Below, piece after piece: positions 26,745 to 35,726 of a stretch of DNA of 64,000 bases; within the stretch, counting starts at the first letter, position 1, and every line of letters begins with the position of its first letter. The translations under genes were made by a program, and so were the position numbers. This stretch comes from Salinisphaera sp. Q1T1-3 (GTDB taxonomy: Bacteria > Pseudomonadota > Gammaproteobacteria > Nevskiales > Salinisphaeraceae). A model generated the notes under the pieces. It was given only the letters and a program-made list of their open reading frames with translations, was not told where the DNA came from and made no database searches. Where the stretch lies: NCBI RefSeq assembly GCF_003602005.1, contig NZ_QZWD01000019.1:1-64000 (forward strand), read 5' to 3'.

Positions 26745-28304
26745 ATGCAACAAGCAACAGATATTGAGACCGACGACATCTCGACTTCCGAGGCCCTGCT
26801 GTCACTGGTGATCTGCCGGCTGAGCGATCAACGCTTTGCGCTGCCGATGCGCGATGTCGCCGAGGTCTTGCGTGTCCCGGAAATACGCCAGATGCCGATG
26901 ACGCCACCGGCCTTGCTCGGGTTGGCCAGCCTCCGCGCCAATGTCGTGCCAATCGTGGCACTGGACCGGCTGCTGGGCATGGAACAGGTCGCCGATGAAA
27001 CCCGGCAGGGGCGTGTCGTGGTCATGGAACTGGACAATACACTCGGCGTTCGCGTCGATGATGTAGAGAACGTCGTTTCCCTGGATCGCGACAGCGCACA
27101 GTACGAGGCCACCGAAACCGATGACGAGGGCATCTGGGGCTACCATCACGACGACGAAGGCCGTGTGGTCCAGTGGCTGGACGTCGGCCATCTGACGCGC
27201 GGACGGCTGCTCGCCGACAGCCGTCCGGACACACCTCCCACGCCGCGGCACAACGCGTTCGAGTTGGGCCAGACCGGCGCCACCGAAGAACACGTCGATG
27301 AAACGATCTCGCTGGTCAGTTTCGATGTCGCCGAACAACGCTTCGCGTTCCGGCTGCTCCAGGTGCATCAGATTCTGCGTATGCCGCAGACCATCAGCGT
27401 GGTCCCGAATGCTCCCGATTATCTGATCGGCTTGATGACGCTACGGGGCGAGACCCTGCCGCTGATGGCTCTGGGCGCTTATTTCTCTCTCACCGAGGGC
27501 TATCGCGAAAACGCCCCGATCGTCGTGCTGCAGTTCGATGCCTATCGCATCGGCCTGTTGGTCGACGATGTACACGAAGTGCATCGGGTCATGCCGGACG
27601 AACTGGATGTCGTGCCGGCGATGACCGCCGGCGGTCTAGACGAGACCATCGAAGGCATCTGTCGACCGACCGACGACCGACCGATGATTACAGTCTTGAA
27701 CGATCATGTCTTTCGGGGGCTGGCCGAACAGTACCAGACCCGAGGCCGCGACCGACACCAAGCCGCTCGCAAGAGTGGCCGGCAGGGCGCGGGGGGGCCC
27801 GCAGGCGAAACCAGCCGCAAGCTGCTCGATCTCACACTCGGCGGCCAGCACTACGGCCTGCCGATTGAAGTCGTCCAGGAAATCGCGCAACGCCCGGCGG
27901 CATCGCGCGAGGTACCGGCCACGCCGGATTATCTCGACGGCATGATGAATCTTCGCGGTCAAGCCTTGCCGATTCTGGATGTTTCACGCCGGCTGGGCCT
28001 GGCCGCCGGGGGCGAGGATACGGCGGCCCGGCAACGGATCGTCGTCGTCGATCACGATGGCATGAAGACCGGCCTGGCCGTGGATACCGTCGATGATGTG
28101 GTCTCGATCGACCCGGAATGGATTCAGCAATCCGGCCAGATCTTTCTTGGGCGTCAGATGCTGGTCGATGGCCTGGTCAAGATCCCCGACAGCGACCGCA
28201 TCATTCAGTCACTTTGTCTCAACGCGCTATTCGATGCCGATACCCGGGCACAGTTGCACGACGGCAGCGAAAACGATGACGCCGACCGGGCCACCCCGGC
28301 TTGA
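26745..28304 (+). CDS. Coupling protein with three CheW domains
   Basis: 519 aa made of three CheW-like folds, roughly 18-165, 188-330 and 360-500. Each has the CheW start pattern (LVICRLSDQRFALPM; LVSFDVAEQRFAFRL; LDLTLGGQHYGLPI) and the LRGxxLPI-type core (SLRANVVPIV; TLRGETLPLM; NLRGQALPIL). Linkers are acidic or basic and low complexity. A three-CheW protein can join several receptors or kinases into an array. A double-tipped receptor upstream makes multi-point docking a natural inference. ATG 26745 has AGGA seven bases upstream; a GTG one codon earlier is possible. Confidence 0.9.
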   Translation: MQQATDIETDDISTSEALLSLVICRLSDQRFALPMRDVAEVLRVPEIRQMPMTPPALLGLASLRANVVPIVALDRLLGMEQVADETRQGRVVVMELDNTLGVRVDDVENVVSLDRDSAQYEATETDDEGIWGYHHDDEGRVVQWLDVGHLTRGRLLADSRPDTPPTPRHNAFELGQTGATEEHVDETISLVSFDVAEQRFAFRLLQVHQILRMPQTISVVPNAPDYLIGLMTLRGETLPLMALGAYFSLTEGYRENAPIVVLQFDAYRIGLLVDDVHEVHRVMPDELDVVPAMTAGGLDETIEGICRPTDDRPMITVLNDHVFRGLAEQYQTRGRDRHQAARKSGRQGAGGPAGETSRKLLDLTLGGQHYGLPIEVVQEIAQRPAASREVPATPDYLDGMMNLRGQALPILDVSRRLGLAAGGEDTAARQRIVVVDHDGMKTGLAVDTVDDVVSIDPEWIQQSGQIFLGRQMLVDGLVKIPDSDRIIQSLCLNALFDADTRAQLHDGSENDDADRATPA

Positions 28305-28395
28305 TGGCGGCCGTTGACGGTATCGCCATATCCGGCGGCAGGCGGCGAACGGCCGGACCGCGCCGCAGTACTCCCATTTAAGAGCGCCCCACAGC

Positions 28396-29484
28396 ATGCC
28401 CTACGGACACGCGAGAAAGATCAAGGTCCTGGTCGTCGACGATTCAGCACTCATGCGTCGACAACTCAGCCGCCTGATCGAACGACGCGCCGGCTTCGAG
28501 GTCTGTCTCGCGCGAGACGGCCAGCATGCGCTGGACCAGTGTCGCAGCGAAGCCCCGGATGTCGTCACTCTCGATATCAATATGCCGGTCATGGACGGAC
28601 TGACCTGCCTGTCGCATCTGCTGGCCGAGATGTCGATACCGGTGATCATGGTTTCCTCGCTGACCGACAAGGGCGCGCTGGCAACCTTCGAGGCACTCGA
28701 ACTGGGCGCCTTCGACTACGTCACGAAACCCGAAGGCACTGTCTCGAGCAACATGGAAACGCTCGGCGATACCTTGATCGACAAGATACGGGCCGCCGTG
28801 ACGGCCATTCCGGTCTCGCACGAGCCGCCCGCGCACGTCGCCGCTCCGGCAAGCCCGGGCCGCCCGACCGACACGACCGCAGCGCGTACGCACGGGTTCG
28901 CAAAGCCGCCGTCGCGCAAGCTCGTGGTTTTCGGCGTCTCGACCGGCGGCCCGGGGACGATGGAAATCATCCTCAAGGCACTGCCTGGCGACTTTCCGGT
29001 GCCGATCGTCATCGCCCAGCACATGCCGGCGCGATTCACTTCGGTCTTTGCTCAGCGCCTAAACGACAGTTGTGCACTCGAGGTCCGGGAAATCGGTGCG
29101 CCGATCGCCCTGACCCCTGGAGTGGCTTATCTGGCGCGCGGCGATGCCGATATTCGCATCAGCCAGCGACGTGGCACCTTGACTGCCAAAAGCGTCCCGA
29201 GCAGCGACGACTATTTCTGGCATCCCAGCGTGTCGCGTCTTGTCGCCTCGGCCTGCGAGGCGGTATCGGCAACCGGCCTGATCGGCGTGCAACTGACCGG
29301 CATGGGCCACGATGGCGCCGAGGAAATGGCCCGGGCCTACCGGGACGGGGCCTTGACGATCGCCGAAACCGAACACAGTGCCGTGGTTTATGGCATGCCG
29401 CGCGCCCTGGTCGAACAGGGCGGCGCAACGGTGCAGTGCGATAAACACCAGGTCGCCGATCAGTTGATCCACTGGCTCAGCTAA
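28396..29484 (+). CDS. cheB: Chemoreceptor glutamate methylesterase CheB
   Basis: 362 aa with an N-terminal receiver domain and C-terminal methylesterase. The receiver has the acid pair VVDDSALM, phospho-acceptor aspartate near residue 59 (TLDINMP) and lysine in VTKPEG. The esterase triad is seen as serine in GVSTGGPG (about 182), histidine in AQHMP (about 209) and aspartate in LTGMGHDG (about 305). It removes methyl groups from receptors when phosphorylated by CheA. It is the only receiver domain in the cluster, so it is the only visible phosphoryl acceptor. Confidence 0.95.
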   Translation: MPYGHARKIKVLVVDDSALMRRQLSRLIERRAGFEVCLARDGQHALDQCRSEAPDVVTLDINMPVMDGLTCLSHLLAEMSIPVIMVSSLTDKGALATFEALELGAFDYVTKPEGTVSSNMETLGDTLIDKIRAAVTAIPVSHEPPAHVAAPASPGRPTDTTAARTHGFAKPPSRKLVVFGVSTGGPGTMEIILKALPGDFPVPIVIAQHMPARFTSVFAQRLNDSCALEVREIGAPIALTPGVAYLARGDADIRISQRRGTLTAKSVPSSDDYFWHPSVSRLVASACEAVSATGLIGVQLTGMGHDGAEEMARAYRDGALTIAETEHSAVVYGMPRALVEQGGATVQCDKHQVADQLIHWLS

Positions 29485-29506
29485 GACACACCACCGGCGC
29501 CGGCTC

Positions 29507-30463
29507 ATGTCATCTGTTCAACATTGTATCGATATCGATCGACTTCACAGGGCCAACCAGCCGATGACCGACACGTTACGCATTGGCGATGCACTGACAC
29601 GCCTGACCGACAGCGACTTCGTGCGCTTTCGCGACTATTTCTATGGCCGCACCGGTATCTACTTCGACGAATCCAAGCGTTACTTCGTCGACAAACGCCT
29701 GATCGAGCGCATCAAGGCATGCGGGTTCAACGATTTCCGCAACTACTTCGCGATGATGCGGTTCCAGGCAGGCGAGCAGGAATTTCAGAAACTCGTCAAT
29801 GTCATGACGGTCAACGAAACCTATTTCATGCGGGAGGCCTACCAGTTCGACTGTCTCGTCGAAAACGTGCTGGACGAGTGCATGGCCGATCGCAACCGGC
29901 AGGGACCATTGCGGATCTGGTCCATTCCGTCGAGTACCGGCGAAGAAGCGTATTCAATGGCGCTGACCCTGCTCGATCGCTGGCCGCACATCGATCACGT
30001 CGATGTCGAAATCATTGCTTCCGATATCGATACCGCCGCCCTCGAGGTTGCGCGCCGCGGCATCTACAAGAAACGCTCGTTGCAATACCTGAGCGATGGG
30101 GCCAAGCAACGCTACTTCCAGTCGGTAGGTCCCGACCGCTGGCAGGTCGCGGACACCATCCGCGATGCCATCAGTTTCACCCATGTCAATCTCGCCGACC
30201 CGGCGCAGACCGAGCGTTATCGCGATTTCGATATCGTGTTCTGTCGCAATCTGCTCATTTATTTCGACGAAGCTTCGCGGCGGCAGGCCGCCGGCGTGTT
30301 GCACGAGGCCCTGCGCCCCGGCGGCTTCATCTTTCTCGGCCATTCCGAATCCATGAGCCGTATGTCGACGGCGTTCCAGATTCGCAAGTTCCCGAAGGCG
30401 ATGGCCTATCAGAAACCGCTGCGCCCAGGCCCCGGGCAGTCGGCGGCCACTGTGCAGCCATGA
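29507..30463 (+). CDS. cheR: Chemotaxis protein methyltransferase CheR
   Basis: SAM-dependent enzyme that methylates receptor glutamates. The N-terminal helical domain (SDFVRFRDYFYGRTGI) precedes the catalytic domain with MTVNETYFMRE, the SAM loop WSIPSSTGEEAYS and DIVFCRNLLIYFD. In the SAM loop, IPSSTGEE replaces the more usual AGCSTGEE. Length is 318 aa from ATG 29507; ATG 29564 (MTDTLRIG) is an equally plausible start, and neither has a good ribosome site. It sits between cheB and cheA. Confidence 0.94.
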   Translation: MSSVQHCIDIDRLHRANQPMTDTLRIGDALTRLTDSDFVRFRDYFYGRTGIYFDESKRYFVDKRLIERIKACGFNDFRNYFAMMRFQAGEQEFQKLVNVMTVNETYFMREAYQFDCLVENVLDECMADRNRQGPLRIWSIPSSTGEEAYSMALTLLDRWPHIDHVDVEIIASDIDTAALEVARRGIYKKRSLQYLSDGAKQRYFQSVGPDRWQVADTIRDAISFTHVNLADPAQTERYRDFDIVFCRNLLIYFDEASRRQAAGVLHEALRPGGFIFLGHSESMSRMSTAFQIRKFPKAMAYQKPLRPGPGQSAATVQP

Positions 30464-30575
30464 ATCGCCGGCGTGAACCATTCACCACGTGTCGGGCGCG
30501 TCTTCACCGCCTCGCGACCCAACCATCTCGGCCGGCCGTCATACGGCTTGGCGTCCTACCGACTGGAGCCCGCGC

Positions 30576-32861
30576 ATGACATCTATGCTCGAATCCTTTG
30601 TCATCGAAGCTCGAGAGAGTCTGGAGCATGCCAGCGAGACGATTCTCGCGCTGGAACACGACCCGCACGACAGCGACAAGCTGGGCGATCTGTTTCGCAG
30701 CATCCATACGGTCAAGGGCACCGCCGGGATGTTCGAAAACATGGAAGCCTTCCATCGGCTGGCCCATACCACCGAAGACGGCCTCGACCAGCTGCGTAGC
30801 GGTGCCTTCTCGATCACCAGCGAATACACCGACCTGTTGTTTGCGGTACTCGACCAGCTCAATGCCTGGCTCGACCATCTCGACACTCACGGCGTGCTAC
30901 CGGCGTCGGCCGCCCCCGACAGCCAGGGCCTCATCGATCGCCTGATCGCCCACAAGCCGGCCGGCGATGCCATAGAGACCGACACCGTTAGCGCGCGAGC
31001 TGCCGAGACCGCGCCCGACCGGGGCTCGATCACGGCCCCATCCGCATTACCCGACTGGATAGAAAACCTGCCCGAAGCATGGCGAACCCGGGCCGAGCAA
31101 GACAGCCAGACCACGCCGGAAACCCGCATCTTCGCGATCCGCTACACGCCGGCCGCGGATAGCTTCATGTGCGGCGCCGATCCGCTCGCCACGGTTCGCG
31201 CCTTGCCCGGCCTGATCGGCTACCAGGTCGATGCCCGCCAGCCCTGGGCCGGTCTCGAGGCCATGGCGCCCTACGACTGCAACCTCGTATTCGACATCCT
31301 GACGAGCGCCGAACGCGATGTCGTCAAGACAGCATTGGCCGAAATCACCGCCCAGTGCGAAGTCAACGAAATTGCCCCCGAGGCCTTGGTTCCCCCCGAA
31401 CAGGCCGGCGACGACGAAGACGCGCTCGAAGCCCTCTTCGATGCGCTATCGGCCGACTTCGCCGACAACGATCCGCAGAGCGAGCCGGCACCACCGGCCT
31501 CGCCGAATCAGGCCGACGCGCCCGAAGCCGATGAGCTACCGACCGAGCGCCCGGCCGGCGCGCCGGAACCCGAGCGTAGGCCGCAAACGCCGCCCGGCGA
31601 AGACGCCAAACCACAGGCCGACAACAAACCACTGCGTGTCGAACAGCACCGGATCGACGAACTCATGACCCTGGCCGGCGAATTGATCGTGGCCAAGAAC
31701 GCCTTGCCGTTTCTCGCCAAGCGGATCGGCGACGGTGACGATCGCGACGAACTGGTACGCGAACTCAAGGCCAATCAGGCCGACCTCGACCGTATCGCCG
31801 ACCGTATCCAGAGTGCCGTCATGTCGGCGCGCATGGTGCCGGTCTCATCCATCTTCCAGCGTTTTCCACGGCTGGTGCGCGATATTTCGCGCAAGCTCGA
31901 AAAAGACGTGGAACTGGTCATGGAAGGCGAAAACACCGAAGCCGACAAGAACATCATCGCCGGCCTGGCCGATCCCCTGATCCATCTCGTGCGTAACAGC
32001 CTGGATCACGGCCTGGAAACGCCGGCCGAGCGCCGCGCCGCCGGCAAGCCCGGCACCGGGCGCATCGTACTGCGGGCCAAGGCCCTCGACGACCAGGTGT
32101 TGATCGAAGTCGGCGACGACGGCGGCGGTATCGACCCGGCCCGAATCAAGCAGAAAGCCTTCGACAAAGATCTGATCGATGCCCAGACCCGTGACAGCAT
32201 CAGCGATCAGGACGCCCTGCAACTGGTTCTGCTAGCGGGTTTTTCCACTGCGGACAACGTCTCCGATCTATCCGGGCGCGGTGTGGGCATGGATGCCGTC
32301 AAGAGTGCGGTGAACAACGTCGGTGGCCATCTGCTCATCGAAAGCGAAATCGGCGTTGGTACCACGATGCGGATCCTGTTGCCGATGTCGATGGCCGTGG
32401 CCCGTGTTCTGCTGGTCGACATCGACGGCCAGCGTTACGGCGTGCCGATGTCCCTCATTCGCGAGACCGTACGACTTCACCGGGACAAGTTCGATCGGGT
32501 CAAGCATAACGAAGTCATCCTGTTGCGCGACCAGTTGATCTCGATCCATCGCGGGCGCGCGCTGCTCGGCCTCGACGACGCCGCCCCAAACGCCTCCGAA
32601 CAGGCCGTACTGATCCTGGAGATCGACAACCAGACCGTTGGCGTCGTCGTCGACGAATTCCTGCAAAGCGTGGATATCGTGCAAAAGCCGATGGCCGGCG
32701 TGATGGCGCAATACGATATCTATGCTGGCAGCGCCCTGACGGGCGACGGTCAGGTGTTGCTGGTGCTCAACCTGCCCACGATGCTGCGCCGTGCGAGCCA
32801 GGCGGCCGAGACTCTGCCCGCCGTCTGCGAATCCACTCCCCGCGTGATACAGGAGGCTTGA
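30576..32861 (+). CDS. cheA: Chemotaxis histidine kinase CheA
   Basis: 761 aa. Order of domains: Hpt with the phospho-histidine near residue 44 (RSIHTVKGTAG); a P2-like beta-alpha region (about 185-275, FAIRYTPAADSFMCG); a long acidic Pro/Ala linker; the dimer helices (RIDELMTLAGELIVAKNAL); the ATPase with N box HLVRNSLDHG (about 472), G1 GDDGGGID and G2 SGRGVGMD; and a C-terminal CheW-like domain. ATG 30576 is preceded by GGAG. All catalytic residues are present, so it should be active, yet no CheY is encoded next to it. The next gene starts immediately after the stop. Confidence 0.95.
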   Translation: MTSMLESFVIEARESLEHASETILALEHDPHDSDKLGDLFRSIHTVKGTAGMFENMEAFHRLAHTTEDGLDQLRSGAFSITSEYTDLLFAVLDQLNAWLDHLDTHGVLPASAAPDSQGLIDRLIAHKPAGDAIETDTVSARAAETAPDRGSITAPSALPDWIENLPEAWRTRAEQDSQTTPETRIFAIRYTPAADSFMCGADPLATVRALPGLIGYQVDARQPWAGLEAMAPYDCNLVFDILTSAERDVVKTALAEITAQCEVNEIAPEALVPPEQAGDDEDALEALFDALSADFADNDPQSEPAPPASPNQADAPEADELPTERPAGAPEPERRPQTPPGEDAKPQADNKPLRVEQHRIDELMTLAGELIVAKNALPFLAKRIGDGDDRDELVRELKANQADLDRIADRIQSAVMSARMVPVSSIFQRFPRLVRDISRKLEKDVELVMEGENTEADKNIIAGLADPLIHLVRNSLDHGLETPAERRAAGKPGTGRIVLRAKALDDQVLIEVGDDGGGIDPARIKQKAFDKDLIDAQTRDSISDQDALQLVLLAGFSTADNVSDLSGRGVGMDAVKSAVNNVGGHLLIESEIGVGTTMRILLPMSMAVARVLLVDIDGQRYGVPMSLIRETVRLHRDKFDRVKHNEVILLRDQLISIHRGRALLGLDDAAPNASEQAVLILEIDNQTVGVVVDEFLQSVDIVQKPMAGVMAQYDIYAGSALTGDGQVLLVLNLPTMLRRASQAAETLPAVCESTPRVIQEA

Positions 32862-33098
32862 GTGTCCATCGAATATCGCAAACGCAGTGCCGTACTGACC
32901 GGGACCTGTACCGTCGACGAAGCCGACGAACTCCTCGAGTGGCTGATCGACCATCCCAGGGCATCGCTGAATCTCGGCGCCTGTGACCATTTTCATGCCG
33001 CGATCCTGCAAATGATCCTGGCCGGCCGAATCAAGATATCGAAGCCCCCTGCCGAACCGACGCTGCGCATGGCGCTCGGTCTCGCTGACACGACATGA
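32862..33098 (+). CDS. Small STAS-like protein ending the chemosensory operon
   Basis: 78 aa, GTG start directly abutting the cheA stop (TGAGTG) with AGGAGG (32851-32856) inside the end of cheA, so translation is coupled. The sequence VLTGTCTVDEADELLEWL ... LNLGACDHFHAAILQMIL has the beta-alpha-beta-alpha rhythm of STAS domains (compare DLS.CxHLHxAxLQ). At the loop where phosphorylated STAS proteins have Asp-Ser, this protein has Asp-His-Phe-His, so no phospho-serine is available. I recall similar small proteins next to alphaproteobacterial cheB/cheR/cheA sets, but no function. It may be an output or assembly partner. Confidence 0.75.
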   Translation: MSIEYRKRSAVLTGTCTVDEADELLEWLIDHPRASLNLGACDHFHAAILQMILAGRIKISKPPAEPTLRMALGLADTT

Positions 33099-33112
33099 CG
33101 TTCGTCGATTCG

Positions 33113-33294
33113 TTATTGACCCGGCATAAAAATAGATGATTCTTCGGGTTGATAACGCGCGTGTGCGAAAGCACGCGCGCCACGGCCAACGGCCGTGAAG
33201 CCATTGAAAATAAAAAGACGGACAAGGGCCGGCGTTTCTTTCGATGGCGTTGAAGACAGCTGACGTCGTCAGCTGTTTGGGTGCCGGATTAATA
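33113..33294 (+). repeat. Family B repeat, copy 1
   Basis: 182 bp, ends TTATTGACCCGGC and GCCGGATTAATA (imperfect inverted). Inside are GTGC-GAAA-GCAC within a longer GCGCG stem, CACGGCC-AAC-GGCCGTG, a large A/T arm pairing CCATTGAAAATAAAAAG with its counterpart before GATGGCG (weakened in this copy), and ACAGCTGAC-GTC-GTCAGCTGT. It starts 14 nt after the stop of the STAS-like gene and could end the chemosensory transcript. Confidence 0.88.
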
Positions 33295-33618
33295 TCCCGA
33301 ATCGAATATCCGGTTTCCGGGCACGGCGGGTCGTTTCGCGAGGCGCCGAGCGGCGAACTGTTCTGCGAGGAATCGCTGCCTTTCTCTGTATCGGCGATCC
33401 GGGGCTGATATCGACCAGAGTCGGTCCGGCTCGGCTTGGCGAAAACAGCAAACGAACGCGGCGTCGAGCCCCAGACACAGCGCTGTTCGGAGTGTTGGGC
33501 TGTTATGCCGACGCGTTCTGGCACATCAGCTGCCTCGCGTTCCGATATCAGCCGTTTACTTGTGCGCGCTGGTTCGAATGCCCCCAGAGAACATGTCTCG
33601 ATTCCGCGTCGACACGCC
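33295..33618. other. Intergenic stretch between family B copy 1 and a GNAT gene
   Basis: About 320 bp downstream of the chemosensory operon. I see no gene, no repeat of the other families and no clear promoter. The GNAT gene at 33619 ends against it from the right. Confidence 0.5.
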
Positions 33619-34167
33619 TTATTGACGAGACCAATCCAGCCACCAGTGTCGGGCATCGATGCAGCGGATGACGAAACCTTCCCGTTGATAAAACGCCAGT
33701 GCGCGCGGATTGCTGCGATAGGTCTTGAGATGCAGCCCGCAACGCCGTCGGCGTGCGGCCCCGCGCAGCCAGTCGAACAGCCGCGCCCCGTGCCCGGCGC
33801 CGCGAGACGCGGGGCCGAACGCGACGTTGACCACATGCAGAACATCCGCACGCGGCAGGACCTGTAGATAACCGCAGTCACGGCCGTCCGCCTGAATGAC
33901 ATAGCTCGGTACGCGTCGAGACAGCTGCTCGAAATCGGCAAAACGCAGCGCCTCGTCCCAGCCTTCGAGTGCAGCGATCGCGGGCTTCATGGCCTCTCGA
34001 TGCCAGACATACAGCCGCTCAGACTCACTCGGCGCCACGGCCACCAGCCGAAGCTCCGCGTCGATCGGCCCGGCCGCCAGCGCCGCGACCGGCTGTGGTA
34101 TGACTACCCGCGCCAGGCGCGCACCCAGGCGGCCAGGCCGGCGAGACCGCCGACGATCGACACCCAT
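33619..34167 (-). CDS. GNAT-family N-acetyltransferase
   Basis: Acetyl-CoA-dependent transferase. The fold begins at ELRLVAVAPSESERLYVWH, with the acetyl-CoA motif VAFGPASRGAGHGARLFDWL and the C-terminal LKTYRSNPRALAFYQREGF strand-helix. The substrate is unknown. The start is uncertain: ATG 34167 overlaps the end of ubiB by 64 nt and adds about 38 residues before the domain; a GTG inside could be used instead. It is the last gene after ubiE-ubiJ-ubiB on the same strand. Confidence 0.72.
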   Translation of the reverse strand: MGVDRRRSRRPGRLGARLARVVIPQPVAALAAGPIDAELRLVAVAPSESERLYVWHREAMKPAIAALEGWDEALRFADFEQLSRRVPSYVIQADGRDCGYLQVLPRADVLHVVNVAFGPASRGAGHGARLFDWLRGAARRRRCGLHLKTYRSNPRALAFYQREGFVIRCIDARHWWLDWSRQ

Positions 34168-35726
34168 GCCGGCATGGGCGGATAGACATAGACCAGCGCC
34201 GAGGCCACCACGAGCCCCGTGCCCACCAGCGTCCAGCGCATGGCCCGACGCGCCGAGGTCAGCTCGTGCTTGATGTCGGTCAACGTGGCCGACAGACGCC
34301 GTGAGCCCGGTGTCTCGCCGTCACGCGCGTAGGCCACGAGTCTCGGCGCGAGCACCGGCAGGCTGTCCATGATCTCCGGTAGCTGAGTGCGCAGGCGCTC
34401 GGCCGCCCGTTTCGGGTCGGCGCGCTTGCGCATCCAGTCCTCGAGAATCGGCTTGGCCGTGGCCCAGAGATCCAGCTCCGGATACAGATCCCGGCCCAGG
34501 CCTTCGACGTTGAGCACGGTCTTTTGCAACAACACGAGCTGTGGCTGGACCTGGTAGCGATAACGCCGCGCGATCTTGAACAGCCGCAACAGGAACAGGC
34601 CGAAGGAGATCTCGGCCAGCGGTTTGTTCATGATCGGCTCGGACACGGTCCGGATCGCGCCCTCGAAATCCTCGATCGATGTATCGGCGGGCATCCAGCC
34701 GGATTCGACGTGAAGCTCGGCGATACGGCGATAATCCTGGTTGAAGAAGGCCAGGAAGTTCTCGGCCAGATAACGCTGGTCGTCCGGCGACAGCGAGCCG
34801 ACGATGCCGAAATCCAGACCGACGTAGCGCGGCCGGTCCGGGTGCGTGGTCTGCACCTGGATGTTGCCCGGATGCATGTCGGCGTGGAAGAAATTGTCGC
34901 GAAAGACCTGCTTGAAGAAGATTTCCACCCCGCGCTCGGCCAGCGCCTTGAAATCCACGCCAGCGGCGACGAGCGTATCGACATCGTCGATGGGCACGCC
35001 GTGCATGTGCTCCATGACGAGCACGTTTTCCGTGCTGTGATCGAAATAGATCGTGGGATGGACGATCAGATCCGAGCCCGCCCAGTTGCGACCGAGCTGG
35101 CTGGCGTTGCCGCCCTCGCGCATCAGGTTGAGCTCGTCGTTGATGATGCGCTCGTATTCGGCCACGATCTCGACCGGGCGCAGCCGAGCGGCTTCCGGGT
35201 GCAGCCGGGCCGCCAGGCGTGCCAGCCAGAACATCACCGCGATATCGCGATCCACGCGCGCGTGCACGTCCGGCCGCAACACCTTGACCACGACCTCGGC
35301 GCCGGTCGTCTCGCCCTCGCGCGGATGCAGGCGAGCGGCATGAACCTGGGCGATCGAGGCCGCAGCCATGGGCGATTCCTCGAACGCGGCGAAGACATCG
35401 TCCAGCGAGTGGCCGTAGGCCGCCTCGATCAGCTCGCGCGCACGGGCGCCCTCGAACGGTGGGACATCGTCCTGCAGGCGCGCCAGTTCCGCGGCCATGC
35501 CGTCGGGCAGCAGATCGCGCCGAGTCGAGAGCATCTGCCCGAACTTGATGAACACGGGGCCGAGCGATTCCAGCGCCAGCCGAAGGCGCACGGCCACCGG
35601 CTCGTCGAAATCACGCGGGGCGCCGACCAGCCAGCGCGGCGCGGCGTCCCCGACGAGTTCGCCGAGCCCGTAGCGACGAACGGTGGACAGGATTTCGAAC
35701 AGACGACGACTCTTGCCCATCATCAT
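34104..35726 (-). CDS. ubiB: Ubiquinone biosynthesis atypical kinase UbiB
   Basis: 540 aa protein-kinase-like ATPase of the ABC1/ADCK family needed for ubiquinone synthesis. The diagnostic KxGQ motif is FIKFGQMLSTRRDLLP, the Ala-rich nucleotide loop AAASIAQVH, the lysine VVVKVLRP, then NFFHADMHPGN and LDFGIVG. Two C-terminal membrane helices (GTGLVVASALVYVYPP and VSIVGGLAGLAAWV) anchor it. Its ATG overlaps the ubiJ stop by 4 nt (ATGA). It is the third gene of a tightly coupled ubiE-ubiJ-ubiB operon. Confidence 0.95.
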   Translation of the reverse strand: MMMGKSRRLFEILSTVRRYGLGELVGDAAPRWLVGAPRDFDEPVAVRLRLALESLGPVFIKFGQMLSTRRDLLPDGMAAELARLQDDVPPFEGARARELIEAAYGHSLDDVFAAFEESPMAAASIAQVHAARLHPREGETTGAEVVVKVLRPDVHARVDRDIAVMFWLARLAARLHPEAARLRPVEIVAEYERIINDELNLMREGGNASQLGRNWAGSDLIVHPTIYFDHSTENVLVMEHMHGVPIDDVDTLVAAGVDFKALAERGVEIFFKQVFRDNFFHADMHPGNIQVQTTHPDRPRYVGLDFGIVGSLSPDDQRYLAENFLAFFNQDYRRIAELHVESGWMPADTSIEDFEGAIRTVSEPIMNKPLAEISFGLFLLRLFKIARRYRYQVQPQLVLLQKTVLNVEGLGRDLYPELDLWATAKPILEDWMRKRADPKRAAERLRTQLPEIMDSLPVLAPRLVAYARDGETPGSRRLSATLTDIKHELTSARRAMRWTLVGTGLVVASALVYVYPPMPAWVSIVGGLAGLAAWVRAWRG

